A stretch of 64,000 bases of DNA from Alteromonas gracilis (GCF_002993325.1 NZ_PVNO01000027.1:62001-126000); one strand, 5' to 3'; numbered from the stretch's first letter, positions 18,159 through 27,930 are shown. Translations and numbers: made by a program. Notes: generated from the letters alone by a model not told the origin.

Positions 18159-18420
18159 TCATTAATATCCGCCAATAACTACGTACTTTTATCCCCACGA
18201 AATCTATATAGACAGGCCAGAAAGCCAAATCCTCTACGGTCTAAAAAAATATTTTTATTTCATCGAAAAAGGTTTGTTTTTTAAAATCTTGCGTTCTATA
18301 ACACAGTCATCTGACCGCTAATGAGTCAGTGTTGAAGGTATAAAACAACAACCACTCTGAACACTTTTTTGATGTGTGCAAAACACACAAAGTGCTTTTG
18401 AGAAAATCCGGGAAACCACC
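18159..18420 (+). promoter_or_regulatory. Leader and promoter region of the first TonB receptor
   Basis: About 260 bases before the receptor start. It includes an A/T-rich stretch (18241-18285). An imperfect hairpin at about 18363-18396 pairs CACTTT..TGTGTG with CACACA..AAGTG, just before the start codon at 18421. I see no clear Fur box. Regulation by the neighbouring ECF sigma is possible but no consensus can be stated. Confidence 0.4.
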
Positions 18421-20991
18421 ATGAATACAACCTTGTCTTTATTGACCAGAAACGTACGGGGCGTTCTAGCTGCATCTGCTGCGTTTTCAGTAATGGCTAC
18501 TGCACCAGTTTATGCGCAAGAAGCAGAAGAAAGTGCGAAAGCTGAAGATTTCGAGCAAATTGCCGTTGTTGGTTCACGCGCAGCTCCTCGCTCAGTAGCT
18601 GACTCCGCCGTTCCAATTGATATTATCTCCGACGAAGAATTCAAGCAGCAGGGTGCCACAGATATGGTATCTATGATGCAAACTGTTGTTCCGTCTTTCA
18701 ACGTGAACGACCAGCCAATTAACGATGCATCAACGCTTGTTCGTCCAGCTAACCTTCGCGGTATGGCGTCAGACCATACGCTTGTTTTAGTTAACGGTAA
18801 GCGTCGTCACCGCTCTGCAGTCATTACCTTCCTTGGCGGCGGTCTTTCTGACGGTGCACAAGGCCCAGATATTTCTGTTATTCCAGCGGCAGCCCTGAAG
18901 CAGGTAGAAGTACTTCGTGATGGTGCGGCAGCACAATACGGTTCAGACGCCATTGCAGGTGTAATTAACTTCGTACTTAGCGATGCATCTGAAGGTGGAA
19001 CGTTTGAAGCCCGTTACGGTTCTTACTATGAAGGCGACGGCGACATGATCCAGTTGTCTGGTAATGTCGGTTTGCCACTTTCAGAAAATGGTTTCCTTAA
19101 CCTATCAGCTGAATACCGTACAGCTGATGATACCTCTCGCAGCGTTCAGCGTGATGATGCAGCGGCACTTGTTGCAGCAGGTAACACTTTCGTTGCAGAT
19201 CCTGCACAAATTTGGGGTTCACCTGAAATTAAGCACGACATCAAACTGTTTGCTAACGCTGGTATTGAGTTGTCTGCTACTTCAGAAGCTTATATGTTTG
19301 GTAACTTCGCTGAACGTGAAGTTGAAGGCGGTTTCTATTTCCGTAACCCACACAACCGTGGTGGTGTAAACGACGGTGGTACAAATGCTGACGGCGAACA
19401 ATTGTTGCTTGTAGGTGATTTGACTGGCGACATGTCAGGTAACTGTCCAACTGATATCGTGGTTGGCGACAACGTACTTACTAATCCACGTTACATTAGT
19501 GAAGTAGCAAATAATCCAGACTGCTTCGCATTTAACGAGATTCTTCCTGGTGGCTTTACACCTCGCTTTGGCGGCACGGTAACGGACATGTCTCTTGTGT
19601 TTGGTACCAAAGGTGAGTTGGATAACGACATTACTTATGACGTGAGTTTGAACCTTGGCCAAAACGAAGTAGATTTTGCTATCAGCAATACAATCAACCC
19701 GTCTTTAGGTCCAGATACGCCAACCTCGTTCAGCCCAGGTCGTTATACACAATCTGAACAAACCCTTGATATTGACTTTACTAAACCTTTCGATGTTGGT
19801 TTGTACGAACCGCTATTCGTAGCGACAGGTTTCCAATATCGCAATGAGAGTTATGAGAGCGTTGCAGGTGATACAGCCTCTTATGAAATAGGTCCGCTGG
19901 CGACACAAGGCTTTGGCATTGGCTCAAATGGTTTCCCTGGCTTGGCGGCCAATAGCCAAGGTCGTGTGTCCCGCAACAACATTGCACTTTACATTGACGC
20001 AGAAGCCTATATTACTGAAAGCTTCATGTTAGCCGGTGCGCTTCGTTACGAAGACTTCTCTGACTTCGGCGATACGACAAAAGGTAAAATTGCGTTCCGT
20101 TGGCAAGCGCTTGAGAACATCGCGTTCCGTGGTGCATTCTCAACTGGCTTTAAGGCGCCTACGCTTGGTCAAAGTAACGTGCGTAACGTTACAACAGCAT
20201 TCGGTACAGGTGGTCAGCTAATCGACCGTGCAACGCTACCGCCAACAGACCCAGTATCGCAGCTTAAAGGTGGCGAGCAGTTAACGCCTGAAGAATCAGA
20301 AAGTATCACGTTTGGTATAGTAGCCGACTTTGAAAATGGTCTTTTCATTACTGCTGATTACTACAACATTGAACTGACTGACCGTATTAGTACAGCGTCT
20401 GGTATTGCGTTAACTGAAGACGATATTGCAGCACTTATTGCGCAAGGCATCAACGATGCATCCAGTTTCCAAGAGATCAGTTTCTTCACCAACGACTTCG
20501 ATACAACTACCGAAGGTGTAGACGTTGTAGCGAACTACTCGATGGAGATGATGGGCGGCGAGACTAAGTTCTCACTTGCCTACAACTGGACTTCGACAGA
20601 GGTTGACCGTGCATCGGACAACATTTCAGCTGAGCGTATTCGCATGTTAGAAGATAACCTTCCAGCAGTGCGTTATAGCGCGACAGCGAACCATACTAAC
20701 GGTGACTGGCGTTTCCTTGCGCGCTTAAACTATTACGGTAGCATCTTCGAAGATCACTTAGATTCTGCACTTCCCATTGATAAAGTAGGTTCAGAATTTA
20801 CCGTGGACTTAGAGGTGGCATATAACTTCACTGAAGAGTTTACTGTAACGGTAGGCGCGAAAAACGCCTTTGATGAATACCCAGATGAGAATACACAGTA
20901 TGCCGGTATTGCAGGTTCGTTGTATCCAACGACTTCACCAATCGGTATTAACGGTGGCTTCTATTATCTAAGAGGTGTTTATTCTTTCTAA
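18421..20991 (+). CDS. TonB-dependent outer-membrane receptor without signalling domain
   Basis: An 856-residue outer-membrane transporter. The ATG at 18421 (MNTTLSLLTRN) starts a signal peptide cleaved near VYA-QE (about residue 32); an earlier in-frame ATG at 18376 adds 15 residues and is less likely. A TonB-box-like EQIAVVG segment precedes the plug (VPSFNVNDQPINDAS, LRGMASDHTLVLVNGKRRH, EVLRDGAAAQYGSDAIAGVINFVL), and a 22-strand barrel ends in RGVYSF. It lacks the STN domain seen in its relative downstream. The substrate is unknown; the barrel gives no clear clue. It is transcribed apart from the sigma factor gene because a terminator follows. Confidence 0.93.
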   Translation: MNTTLSLLTRNVRGVLAASAAFSVMATAPVYAQEAEESAKAEDFEQIAVVGSRAAPRSVADSAVPIDIISDEEFKQQGATDMVSMMQTVVPSFNVNDQPINDASTLVRPANLRGMASDHTLVLVNGKRRHRSAVITFLGGGLSDGAQGPDISVIPAAALKQVEVLRDGAAAQYGSDAIAGVINFVLSDASEGGTFEARYGSYYEGDGDMIQLSGNVGLPLSENGFLNLSAEYRTADDTSRSVQRDDAAALVAAGNTFVADPAQIWGSPEIKHDIKLFANAGIELSATSEAYMFGNFAEREVEGGFYFRNPHNRGGVNDGGTNADGEQLLLVGDLTGDMSGNCPTDIVVGDNVLTNPRYISEVANNPDCFAFNEILPGGFTPRFGGTVTDMSLVFGTKGELDNDITYDVSLNLGQNEVDFAISNTINPSLGPDTPTSFSPGRYTQSEQTLDIDFTKPFDVGLYEPLFVATGFQYRNESYESVAGDTASYEIGPLATQGFGIGSNGFPGLAANSQGRVSRNNIALYIDAEAYITESFMLAGALRYEDFSDFGDTTKGKIAFRWQALENIAFRGAFSTGFKAPTLGQSNVRNVTTAFGTGGQLIDRATLPPTDPVSQLKGGEQLTPEESESITFGIVADFENGLFITADYYNIELTDRISTASGIALTEDDIAALIAQGINDASSFQEISFFTNDFDTTTEGVDVVANYSMEMMGGETKFSLAYNWTSTEVDRASDNISAERIRMLEDNLPAVRYSATANHTNGDWRFLARLNYYGSIFEDHLDSALPIDKVGSEFTVDLEVAYNFTEEFTVTVGAKNAFDEYPDENTQYAGIAGSLYPTTSPIGINGGFYYLRGVYSF

Positions 20992-21035
20992 TCGCTAGCT
21001 ATAGCGAAAACAACTTTCACAAATGTTTCGAAGTG

Positions 21036-21059
21036 AAGGGGAGCATTAGCTCCCCTTTT
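21036..21059 (+). terminator. Terminator after first TonB receptor
   Basis: AAGGGGAGC, loop ATTA, GCTCCCCTT with a T-rich tail: a 9-bp stem 44 bases after the receptor stop. Confidence 0.88.
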
Positions 21060-21150
21060 ATCTTCTATCATCATTTACGTGAAAATTTACCAAAAAACAG
21101 GCATTATTGATGCCCATGTAAGCAAATCGAAACACGCAACATTTATTATT

Positions 21151-21711
21151 ATGACGAGAAAGTCGACAGTAGCTGAAACCTTTTTAAAATACCGCTCTAA
21201 GTTAATGCGCGCGGTAGGTTCTATTGTTGGCGCCGACGACATTGAAGATATCGTGCAAGAAGCTTTTATAAAGAGCTACGAAGCAGAATTAAAACAAGAA
21301 ATACAATACGAGCGTACATACATGCTCAAAACAGCGCGTAACCTAGCGCTAAACCATGTTGCAAGAGCTGAAAATAAAAACAAACAGCAGTTAGACGATA
21401 TGGATATGTTGCCTTACGAACTTGTTGGGCACAGTTTAGAAAAGAATGTAGAAAGTAAAGAGCGCTTTATTCATTTTTGCCGAGCGACAGACACGCTGTC
21501 AGCTGATGTAAAACGCGTATTTTTACTCAAAAAAGTATATGGCATGCGACAAAAAGAGATTGCAGAGCTTGTGGGGCTAAGTGAAAGCACCGTAGAGAAG
21601 CATGTCGCCAAAGGTTTAATGATGTGCTCTAGATATTTAGCTGAGCTTTCAAAGGACAGTGGATCCCCCCGTGCCACTGCTACCGCGACTCAGGACATAA
21701 GCAGTAGTTAA
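21151..21711 (+). CDS. FecI-like ECF sigma factor
   Basis: A 186-residue extracytoplasmic-function sigma factor. Region 2 contains GADDIEDIVQEAFIKSY and region 4 contains RVFLLKKVYGMRQKEIAELVGLSESTVEKHV with a clear helix-turn-helix. It would direct RNA polymerase to a promoter for surface-signalling targets. A GTG at 21079 extends the frame, but the ATG at 21151 gives a normal sigma N-terminus; neither has a strong ribosome site, so the start is uncertain. FecR follows after one base, so the two are cotranslated. Confidence 0.88.
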   Translation: MTRKSTVAETFLKYRSKLMRAVGSIVGADDIEDIVQEAFIKSYEAELKQEIQYERTYMLKTARNLALNHVARAENKNKQQLDDMDMLPYELVGHSLEKNVESKERFIHFCRATDTLSADVKRVFLLKKVYGMRQKEIAELVGLSESTVEKHVAKGLMMCSRYLAELSKDSGSPRATATATQDISSS

Positions 21712-21712
21712 C

Positions 21713-22768
21713 ATGAACAATATTCGCCAGTTTTCAAGCAAAGAAGATATCCAAGAGCAAGCTTGCCTTTGGATAAGCCGTCTCGACCGCGGGTTAAAAA
21801 GTGACGAAAAAGAAGTATTAGACGATTGGCTATCTGAAAGTAATGCCCACCGCCAAGCATTATTAGATGCTGCAAGTTTGTGGGACGATATGTCGGTGCT
21901 CAATGAACTAAGTGGGCTATTCCCTCAGCCGACAGCCCGCCAACCGTTGAAAAAACACAGCCTTCCGAAAACAGCAGTTTGGGGCATTGCAGCCACGTTC
22001 TTAGTCATGGCAATTGCTGTTGGCGTCATTGTTCAGCGCACATGGTTAGACAACGCGCCTGAATTCGCCGCTGTAAGCCAGAAAGTGCAAACAGGGGTGG
22101 GGGAGCAGAAGAACGTTACCCTGGCAGACGGTTCACAGCTTCATCTGAATACAAACTCTACAGTAACCATAGACTTCACATCAACGGCGCGCAATATCGT
22201 GTTGTTGAAAGGCGAAGCTCACTTTGAAGTCGCTCACGATAAAACGCGCCCCTTCTCGGTTACCGCGGGTAATAATACGGTAACAGCAGTTGGTACGGCT
22301 TTTAATATGCAGTACGTCGACGACAATGCATTTGAATTAGTGGTTACTGATGGAAAAGTATTGGTTAAAGACCGGTTTAAGTCATCATCATCAAACGAAT
22401 CTTTATTTGGAAAACGCCCTGTCTCGGAAGAAGGTCTGCTGATGTTTGCGGGAGAGAAAGCTACTGTGTTAGGTAAAGTAGAAGCCCGCGAAAGTATGTC
22501 GCAAGATGATATTGACGATGATTTAGCGTGGCAGCAGGGTATGATAGTGTTTAAAGGCGAGCCATTAGATGCCGTGTTGGCAGAAATTGGACGTTATACA
22601 CCTGTTCGCTTCCACATTTCTGACGATAGTTTGCGTAAACGCCGTGTAGCTGGATACTTCAAAGTAGGCGATATAGATGGCTTACTTTCTGCGCTAAAGA
22701 GCAGTTTCAATATTAATTATCAAAGAGTCACTGAAACAACAATTGAACTGAGCACTGCGAAAAGTTAA
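21713..22768 (+). CDS. FecR-like transmembrane anti-sigma regulator
   Basis: A 351-residue signal transducer. The N-terminal cytoplasmic part (QACLWISRLDRGLKSDEKEVLDDWL) matches the FecR N-terminal DUF4880 domain that binds the sigma factor. One membrane helix follows (about residues 88-110). The periplasmic FecR domain (LADGSQLHLNTNSTVTI, GEAHFEVAHD, VTAVGTAFNMQ) comes next, and a C-terminal DUF4974-like region (FKGEPLDAVLAEIGRYTPV) is expected to contact the STN domain of the signalling receptor. It starts one base after the sigma gene stop. Confidence 0.93.
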   Translation: MNNIRQFSSKEDIQEQACLWISRLDRGLKSDEKEVLDDWLSESNAHRQALLDAASLWDDMSVLNELSGLFPQPTARQPLKKHSLPKTAVWGIAATFLVMAIAVGVIVQRTWLDNAPEFAAVSQKVQTGVGEQKNVTLADGSQLHLNTNSTVTIDFTSTARNIVLLKGEAHFEVAHDKTRPFSVTAGNNTVTAVGTAFNMQYVDDNAFELVVTDGKVLVKDRFKSSSSNESLFGKRPVSEEGLLMFAGEKATVLGKVEARESMSQDDIDDDLAWQQGMIVFKGEPLDAVLAEIGRYTPVRFHISDDSLRKRRVAGYFKVGDIDGLLSALKSSFNINYQRVTETTIELSTAKS

Positions 22769-22966
22769 ATATTTCTGAAAGCTGGGTGCTTTCTATGATT
22801 ACTCATTGGCATCATTTTATTTAATGTGACAATATAATTAAAATAATAAGCACATCGATTTAATATCTTGCAGTACGGCAATTTTGCAATAAGCAGGCAA
22901 TCTAAAAATAAAAGAAAAAAGCTGCATGCTTTCGCGTGTTCGGCTTGCTGTCGTTCGCAAAATAAA

Positions 22967-25921
22967 ATGCTCAAACGCTTAATATCTAGCATACTTTTAC
23001 CTGCGCGTTTAGTCCCAAGTATTTTTATTCTTTTTTGGCCAACGGAAACGGTGTTTGCGCAAAATATTAGCGATTCGCCCACTTCGTCTGAAACCCAGTC
23101 TTCCTCTGATGCAATCACATTTTCAATACCTGCCCAAAACGCCAATGAGGCGCTGACTGAGCTTGCTAAACAAGCCAATACAACGTTGTTGTTTCCCTTC
23201 GATCTAGCAAGAAAAGTAAAGACGAATGCCTTGGAAGGTACGTTTACATTAGATGAAGCCTTGACCCAACTTCTTGAAGGAACGGCGCTGGCCGTTATCA
23301 GTGATGAAAACGGCGTATTGAGTATTCGTTCGCGTTCATCTCTTTTAGCGAAACCAAAACAAAGCGAAGACAACGAAAATGAGGTTGAGGAAAAGAGTAA
23401 TGGACTTGAAAAAATCGCTGTCGTTGGTACCAGAAACTCGCCTAGAAGTGCTGTGGATTCGCCGGTCCCTCTCGATGTTATTGGCTCCGACGCGCTAAAT
23501 TCTCAAGGTAATACCGACGTGCTCTCTATGTTGAGCGTGATGGTTCCATCTCTTAATGTAAATGACCAGCCAATAAATGATGCTAGCAGCTTAGTGAGGC
23601 CTGCGAACTTAAGAGGTATGTCTTCAGATCATACGCTGTTGCTTCTAAATGGAAAACGACGACATCGCTCCGCGGTTATCACGTTTCTAGGTGGCGGTTT
23701 ATCTGATGGGGCACAAGGGCCAGATATTTCAGTTATACCCGCTTATGCCCTGAAGCAAGTAGAGGTACTGCGAGATGGGGCATCGGCTCAATATGGCTCA
23801 GATGCTATAGCTGGCGTTATTAACTTCGTCTTGAAAGATGCAAGAGAAGGAGGCAGTGTCGCTTTGAAGCTTGGCGGATACAGCGAAGGTGACGGCGAGC
23901 TTTTTCAATTTCAGGCGAATAAAGGTTTTGGCATTGGAGAAACAGGCTTTATCAACGCCACAGCGGAGTATAGGCAGCAAAATGGTACATCTCGTTCTGT
24001 TCAACGCACTGATGCTCAAAATCTTCAAGAGCAAGGTAATACATTTATTCAAACACCTGCTCAAATTTGGGGGGCGTTAGATGTGAACGAAGATATCAAG
24101 CTCGCACTCAATGCTGGTCTTGACCTGTCTTCTTCATCGAAATTGTATAGTTTTGCTACCGCGGCACGCCGTGAGATTAATGGTGGATTCTATTTTCGAA
24201 ATCCACAAACTCGTGAAGGTGTGTTTAGCCGCACGGACTCTGCTACTGGAGAAAGTCGTCTTATTGTTGCGGATTTAGATGGGCTGGAGAACGGTATTAC
24301 GTGCCCTTCTATTACCCTTTCAGGTAGTAATGTTTTATCAAATCCCGATTATCAACGAATAGCAGATAACTCAACCGCCCTTGGTGCAAACTGTTTTGCC
24401 TTTAACGAGTGGTTTCCCGGTGGGTTTACGCCCCAATTTGGCGGAACGATTACAGATGCCTCTGTTGCTATGGGAATAAGGCACGAACTTCCCGATGGCT
24501 GGGCGATGGATGCAAGCGCCACACTTGGATACAGTGATATTGAGTACACTATTTCAAATACGGTTAATCCGTCATTGGGCCCTCAAACACCTACAACTTT
24601 CTCACCTGGCGGCGTTTCGCAGGTGGAACGTACGTTTAATCTGGACTTTACCAAGTTAATACAAACCATTTTTGAAGATCCAATCAGCATTGCCCTGGGT
24701 GTTGAATGGCGCAAAGAAACCTACTTTCAGAAAGCCGGTGACGAAGCGTCTTATGTTGCAGGTCCCTACGCATTAGAGCCTCCACTGGGCTTGAATCAAG
24801 GATTTTCTATAGGGTCAAACGGCTTCCCAGGTTATCAGCCGCAGTCAGCAGGCCATTGGAGTCGCAATAATTGGGCGCTGTATGCAGACGTTGAGTTTTT
24901 CGTTACAGAAGAATGGCAGTTTGGTATGGCAACACGCGTTGAACACTTTAGTGATTTTGGTTCAACGTTCGACGGCAAGGTAAGTACTCGATATAAATTA
25001 AACGATCTGTTTGCATTACGCGGGTCGGTTAATACCGGGTTTAAAGCACCCACGGTGGGTCAAAGCAATGTAATCAATGTTACCACTGCCTATGGAATAA
25101 ACGGGTTGGAGGACCAGGCGACGCTACCGCCTACCGACCTAATATCGCTCCAGCTCGGTGCAACGCCACTGACACCCGAAGAGTCGGTTAACTTCAGTTT
25201 GGGGGTGGTTATGCAGGCAAGTGAGACCTTTTTTGCCACTTTGGATTATTTTAATATTCGTCTTGCGGATAGAATAAGTACCACATCAGCTATACCGTTG
25301 ACCGAAGAGGACATTACTGCACTCATCGCTAAGGGGCGCCCTGATGCTGCTAAATATAATGCAGCTAAATATTTTACTAATGATTTTGATACGAAGACAC
25401 AAGGTGTCGATATCGTTGTAAATTACAGCTTTTCTCATGAGGATTGGTCAAACTCTTTGCTGCTCGCTTATAACTGGACAGACACGCAGGTGGAACGGGT
25501 TACTCGCTACCCAGCTCTAGTCAATGGCGAAATACAACTTTTACCAAATCTAACCCAGGCCCGAGTTAAAATGTTAGAAGATAACCTGCCGGGGCACCGA
25601 GGCAGTCTCACTCTCGAGCAATCAAAAGGTAATTGGGCTTTTACGTGGCGTTTAAATTATTACGGCAAATTTTATGAGGACCATCTTGATGCCTCAGCGG
25701 GTATGGATATCTTTGGCAGTGCGCTAACCACGTTTGATGCTCAGCTCTCTTGGCAAGTACTACCGCACACTGTGCTTACCGTTGGAGCGCAAAACCTCTT
25801 CGACACGCTTCCTGAAGAAAACCCATTTCAAGGAGAGGTTGGGGCGCTTTACCCACCTACATCTCCAAGTGGCATTAATGGTGCTTTCTATTACGCAGGG
25901 CTTGAATATACTTTCAAGTGA
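22967..25921 (+). CDS. TonB-dependent signalling receptor (FecA-like, with STN domain)
   Basis: A 984-residue receptor. The ATG at 22967 gives a signal peptide ending near VFAQ; the frame is open to 22868 but no signal peptide starts there. An STN domain follows (about residues 49-121: FSIPAQNANEALTELAKQANTTLLF to GVLSIRS), which transmits ligand binding to FecR. After a charged linker come the plug and a barrel ending in GLEYTFK. Long stretches are identical to the first receptor (VNDQPINDAS, NGKRRHRSAVITFLGGG, GAQGPDISVIP). The pair is therefore a duplication, and this copy can signal. The substrate is unknown. Confidence 0.93.
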   Translation: MLKRLISSILLPARLVPSIFILFWPTETVFAQNISDSPTSSETQSSSDAITFSIPAQNANEALTELAKQANTTLLFPFDLARKVKTNALEGTFTLDEALTQLLEGTALAVISDENGVLSIRSRSSLLAKPKQSEDNENEVEEKSNGLEKIAVVGTRNSPRSAVDSPVPLDVIGSDALNSQGNTDVLSMLSVMVPSLNVNDQPINDASSLVRPANLRGMSSDHTLLLLNGKRRHRSAVITFLGGGLSDGAQGPDISVIPAYALKQVEVLRDGASAQYGSDAIAGVINFVLKDAREGGSVALKLGGYSEGDGELFQFQANKGFGIGETGFINATAEYRQQNGTSRSVQRTDAQNLQEQGNTFIQTPAQIWGALDVNEDIKLALNAGLDLSSSSKLYSFATAARREINGGFYFRNPQTREGVFSRTDSATGESRLIVADLDGLENGITCPSITLSGSNVLSNPDYQRIADNSTALGANCFAFNEWFPGGFTPQFGGTITDASVAMGIRHELPDGWAMDASATLGYSDIEYTISNTVNPSLGPQTPTTFSPGGVSQVERTFNLDFTKLIQTIFEDPISIALGVEWRKETYFQKAGDEASYVAGPYALEPPLGLNQGFSIGSNGFPGYQPQSAGHWSRNNWALYADVEFFVTEEWQFGMATRVEHFSDFGSTFDGKVSTRYKLNDLFALRGSVNTGFKAPTVGQSNVINVTTAYGINGLEDQATLPPTDLISLQLGATPLTPEESVNFSLGVVMQASETFFATLDYFNIRLADRISTTSAIPLTEEDITALIAKGRPDAAKYNAAKYFTNDFDTKTQGVDIVVNYSFSHEDWSNSLLLAYNWTDTQVERVTRYPALVNGEIQLLPNLTQARVKMLEDNLPGHRGSLTLEQSKGNWAFTWRLNYYGKFYEDHLDASAGMDIFGSALTTFDAQLSWQVLPHTVLTVGAQNLFDTLPEENPFQGEVGALYPPTSPSGINGAFYYAGLEYTFK

Positions 25922-26080
25922 TAATCCGACAGTTGTATTTTCAAATCACTGCTTTGGATGGTGTTATAGAAGGGATAATCAAGTGAGGCCTTTCGTGTTC
26001 TTCGCGGCATTAATGCTGCGGAAAGTAGGAGGCGTTGTGATAGAGATGAAAGAACAAAGGGGCAGAAGGAATAACGTGAA

Positions 26081-26114
26081 GTGGGCTTAATAAACGTTCC
26101 TAGCCCACGTTTTT
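26081..26114 (+). terminator. Terminator after the signalling TonB receptor, overlapping the bfd stop
   Basis: GTGGGCT (26081-26087) pairs with AGCCCAC (26102-26108), followed by a T-tract. The convergent bfd gene ends inside it. Confidence 0.65.
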
Positions 26115-26294
26115 AAATAAGGTTTCATCGACAATCGTCTGATCAATAATTTGTTGTGCCATATTAATGCACTTACCGCATTGAGAGCCAAGCTCTAAAT
26201 GTTGACGTAACTCACGCATATTTCCCACGCCGTTTTCTTCAACCGCCGCGCGAATGCTCTTATCAGTTACCCCATAGCACATACAAACAAACAT
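26100..26294 (-). CDS. bfd: Bacterioferritin-associated ferredoxin
   Basis: A 64-residue [2Fe-2S] protein with the Bfd cysteine pattern C4, C6, C39, C42 (MFVCMCYGVTDKSI ... GSQCGKCINMAQ). It donates electrons to bacterioferritin to release stored iron. A Fur box lies immediately upstream (26319-26338), so expression should rise when iron is short. No bfr gene is in the window. It is convergent with the signalling receptor. Confidence 0.95.
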   Translation of the reverse strand: MFVCMCYGVTDKSIRAAVEENGVGNMRELRQHLELGSQCGKCINMAQQIIDQTIVDETLFKNVG

Positions 26295-26318
26295 TAAACG
26301 TACTCCAAATGAATCTGT

Positions 26319-26338
26319 AAATGATAATAATTGCTATT
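26319..26338 (-). promoter_or_regulatory. Fur box upstream of bfd
   Basis: AAATGATAATAATTGCTATT closely matches the Fur consensus (GATAATGATAATCATTATC). It sits about 25 bases before the bfd start, over the likely promoter. Confidence 0.75.
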
Positions 26339-26510
26339 CATGAATTTGGCAAGCAGATATTTAAAATTTAATGCAGTGAAATTGATTGCTGTTTGAACTA
26401 TGCAAAAAGGTTTTTGCTCTCTGATTGGTATGATCTGTCAGAAAAAGCAGCATCGGGTATTGTTATTCGAATAATAGTACCTACCTTTGCTCTCATAGAT
26501 AGTTATCTTA

Positions 26511-26533
26511 AATAATTACGTTAAGTAATTATT
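26511..26533 (+). promoter_or_regulatory. Inverted repeat upstream of peroxiredoxin gene
   Basis: AATAATTAC and GTAATTATT form a perfect 9-bp dyad with a 5-base spacer, 36 bases before the peroxiredoxin start. It could be an operator or a leader hairpin. An OxyR-like spacing of ATAG/CTTT elements near 26474 is imperfect. Confidence 0.4.
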
Positions 26534-26569
26534 TTTATTATTACAATCCACATTTAAATGGAGAGACTT

Positions 26570-27175
26570 ATGAGTGTATTAGTTGGCCGCCCGGCGCCAG
26601 ATTTTACTGCGGCAGCAGTGCTTGGTAGCGGTGAAATTGTTGATACTTTCACGCTAAGCGAAGCTATAAAAGGTAAAAAAGCAGTCGTCTTTTTCTACCC
26701 ACTAGATTTCACATTTGTTTGCCCGTCTGAGCTTATTGCGTTTGACAAACGTTTCGACGAATTCAAAAAGCGCGGTGTTGAGGTGATAGGTGTGTCGATC
26801 GATTCTCAATTTTCACACAACGCGTGGAGAAACACTCCAGTAAATCAAGGTGGTATCGGCCCTGTTAAGTATACTTTGGTGGCGGATGTCAAACATGATA
26901 TTTGCCAAGCTTATGATGTAGAGCACCCAGAAGACGGTGTAGCGTTCCGCGGTTCATTTCTTATCGATGAACAAGGTATGGTACGTCACCAAGTAGTAAA
27001 CGACCTGCCGCTTGGCCGAAACGTAGACGAAATGCTGCGTATGGTTGATGCACTAGCGTTCCATGAGGAGCATGGTGAAGTTTGCCCAGCGGGTTGGACC
27101 GAAGGTAAAGCGGGTATGGATGCGTCACCTGAAGGCGTGGCTAAGTATTTATCTGAAGAAGCTGACAAGTTATAA
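26570..27175 (+). CDS. 2-Cys peroxiredoxin (AhpC/TSA type)
   Basis: A 201-residue thioredoxin-fold peroxidase that reduces hydrogen peroxide and organic peroxides. The peroxidatic cysteine is C51 in YPLDFTFVCPSE; the resolving cysteine is C172 in EVCPAGW. This pair classes it as a typical 2-Cys enzyme. The start is the ATG at 26570 after GGAGAG; an ATG four codons earlier is less favoured. A strong terminator follows. No AhpF is adjacent, so a thioredoxin or other donor is likely. Confidence 0.95.
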   Translation: MSVLVGRPAPDFTAAAVLGSGEIVDTFTLSEAIKGKKAVVFFYPLDFTFVCPSELIAFDKRFDEFKKRGVEVIGVSIDSQFSHNAWRNTPVNQGGIGPVKYTLVADVKHDICQAYDVEHPEDGVAFRGSFLIDEQGMVRHQVVNDLPLGRNVDEMLRMVDALAFHEEHGEVCPAGWTEGKAGMDASPEGVAKYLSEEADKL

Positions 27176-27197
27176 GTTAACCCCGTAAAATCATTGA

Positions 27198-27225
27198 AAG
27201 AACGGCGCCAATTGGCGCCGTTCTT
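27198..27225 (+). terminator. Rho-independent terminator of peroxiredoxin gene
   Basis: AAGAACGGCGCC and GGCGCCGTTCTT pair perfectly over an AATT loop, followed by GTTTC. It is symmetric and could also act on the leftward strand. Confidence 0.85.
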
Positions 27226-27294
27226 GTTTCATACCATACTTACACATCTGCATTTAAGCAGCATGCTCATCATCGAAAGGTTAGGCCTTGTAGT

Positions 27295-27930
27295 TTAATC
27301 TTCGCTTCCTACAGGCCAGCCACCCAATGCTTTATATCGATTCACCATATAGCAAAATAATTCGGTAGTTTTTTGCGCGTCATACAGTGCACTGTGCGCT
27401 TCGTTTTGATCAAATTCAATGCCTGCAGCACGGCAAGCTTTTACCAGAACAGTTTGCCCTAGTGCCAGGCCAGCAAGACTTGTTGTATCAAAGGATACGA
27501 AAGGGTGAAATGGCGTTCGTTTAATATTACAGCGTTCTATCGCAGCATTGACAAAGCTCTGATCGAAAGTAGCGTTATGAGCCACAATAACCGACCGCTG
27601 ACAATCGGCATTTTTTTGCGCTTTGCGAATACCTTTACAGAGATCTTTCATCGCTTCACTTTCTTCGATAGCGCCTCTTAACGCACAATTAGGATCGATG
27701 CCGTTAAATTCTAACGCTGCGGGCTCTAAATTCGCACCCTCGAAAGGATCGATATGGTAATGGAAGGTTTGATCCGGGTGCAGAATGCCGTCTTCGTCCA
27801 TTTTGACGGTTACCGCCGCTAGTTCCAACAGAGCGTCGGTACCTGCATTAAATCCGGCTGTTTCAACGTCGATGACAACGGGAAAATAACCTCTAAAGCG
27901 CTGGGAAAGAAGGGGCGGGTTAGCAGACAT
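27295..27930 (-). CDS. rnt: Ribonuclease T
   Basis: A 211-residue DEDDh exonuclease that trims tRNA and other stable RNA 3' ends. The motifs are in place: DVETAG (D21, E23), [10 protein letters not shown], and [10 protein letters not shown] at the C-terminal catalytic His/Asp site. The ATG at 27930 is preferred over a GTG two codons earlier. It diverges from motY, as seen in Vibrio. It belongs to the sodB-grxD-rnt-gloA gene neighbourhood of enteric bacteria. Confidence 0.95.
   Translation of the reverse strand: MSANPPLLSQRFRGYFPVVIDVETAGFNAGTDALLELAAVTVKMDEDGILHPDQTFHYHIDPFEGANLEPAALEFNGIDPNCALRGAIEESEAMKDLCKGIRKAQKNADCQRSVIVAHNATFDQSFVNAAIERCNIKRTPFHPFVSFDTTSLAGLALGQTVLVKACRAAGIEFDQNEAHSALYDAQKTTELFCYMVNRYKALGGWPVGSED

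Noticed and set aside
22765-23373. A 202-codon minus-strand frame opposite the second TonB receptor
   Set aside because: It lies wholly within the fecR end and receptor N-terminus, and the receptor has a recognisable signal peptide and STN domain.
25734-26090. A 118-codon frame across the end of the second receptor
   Set aside because: It is out of frame with the receptor and mostly inside it; its tail has no family likeness.
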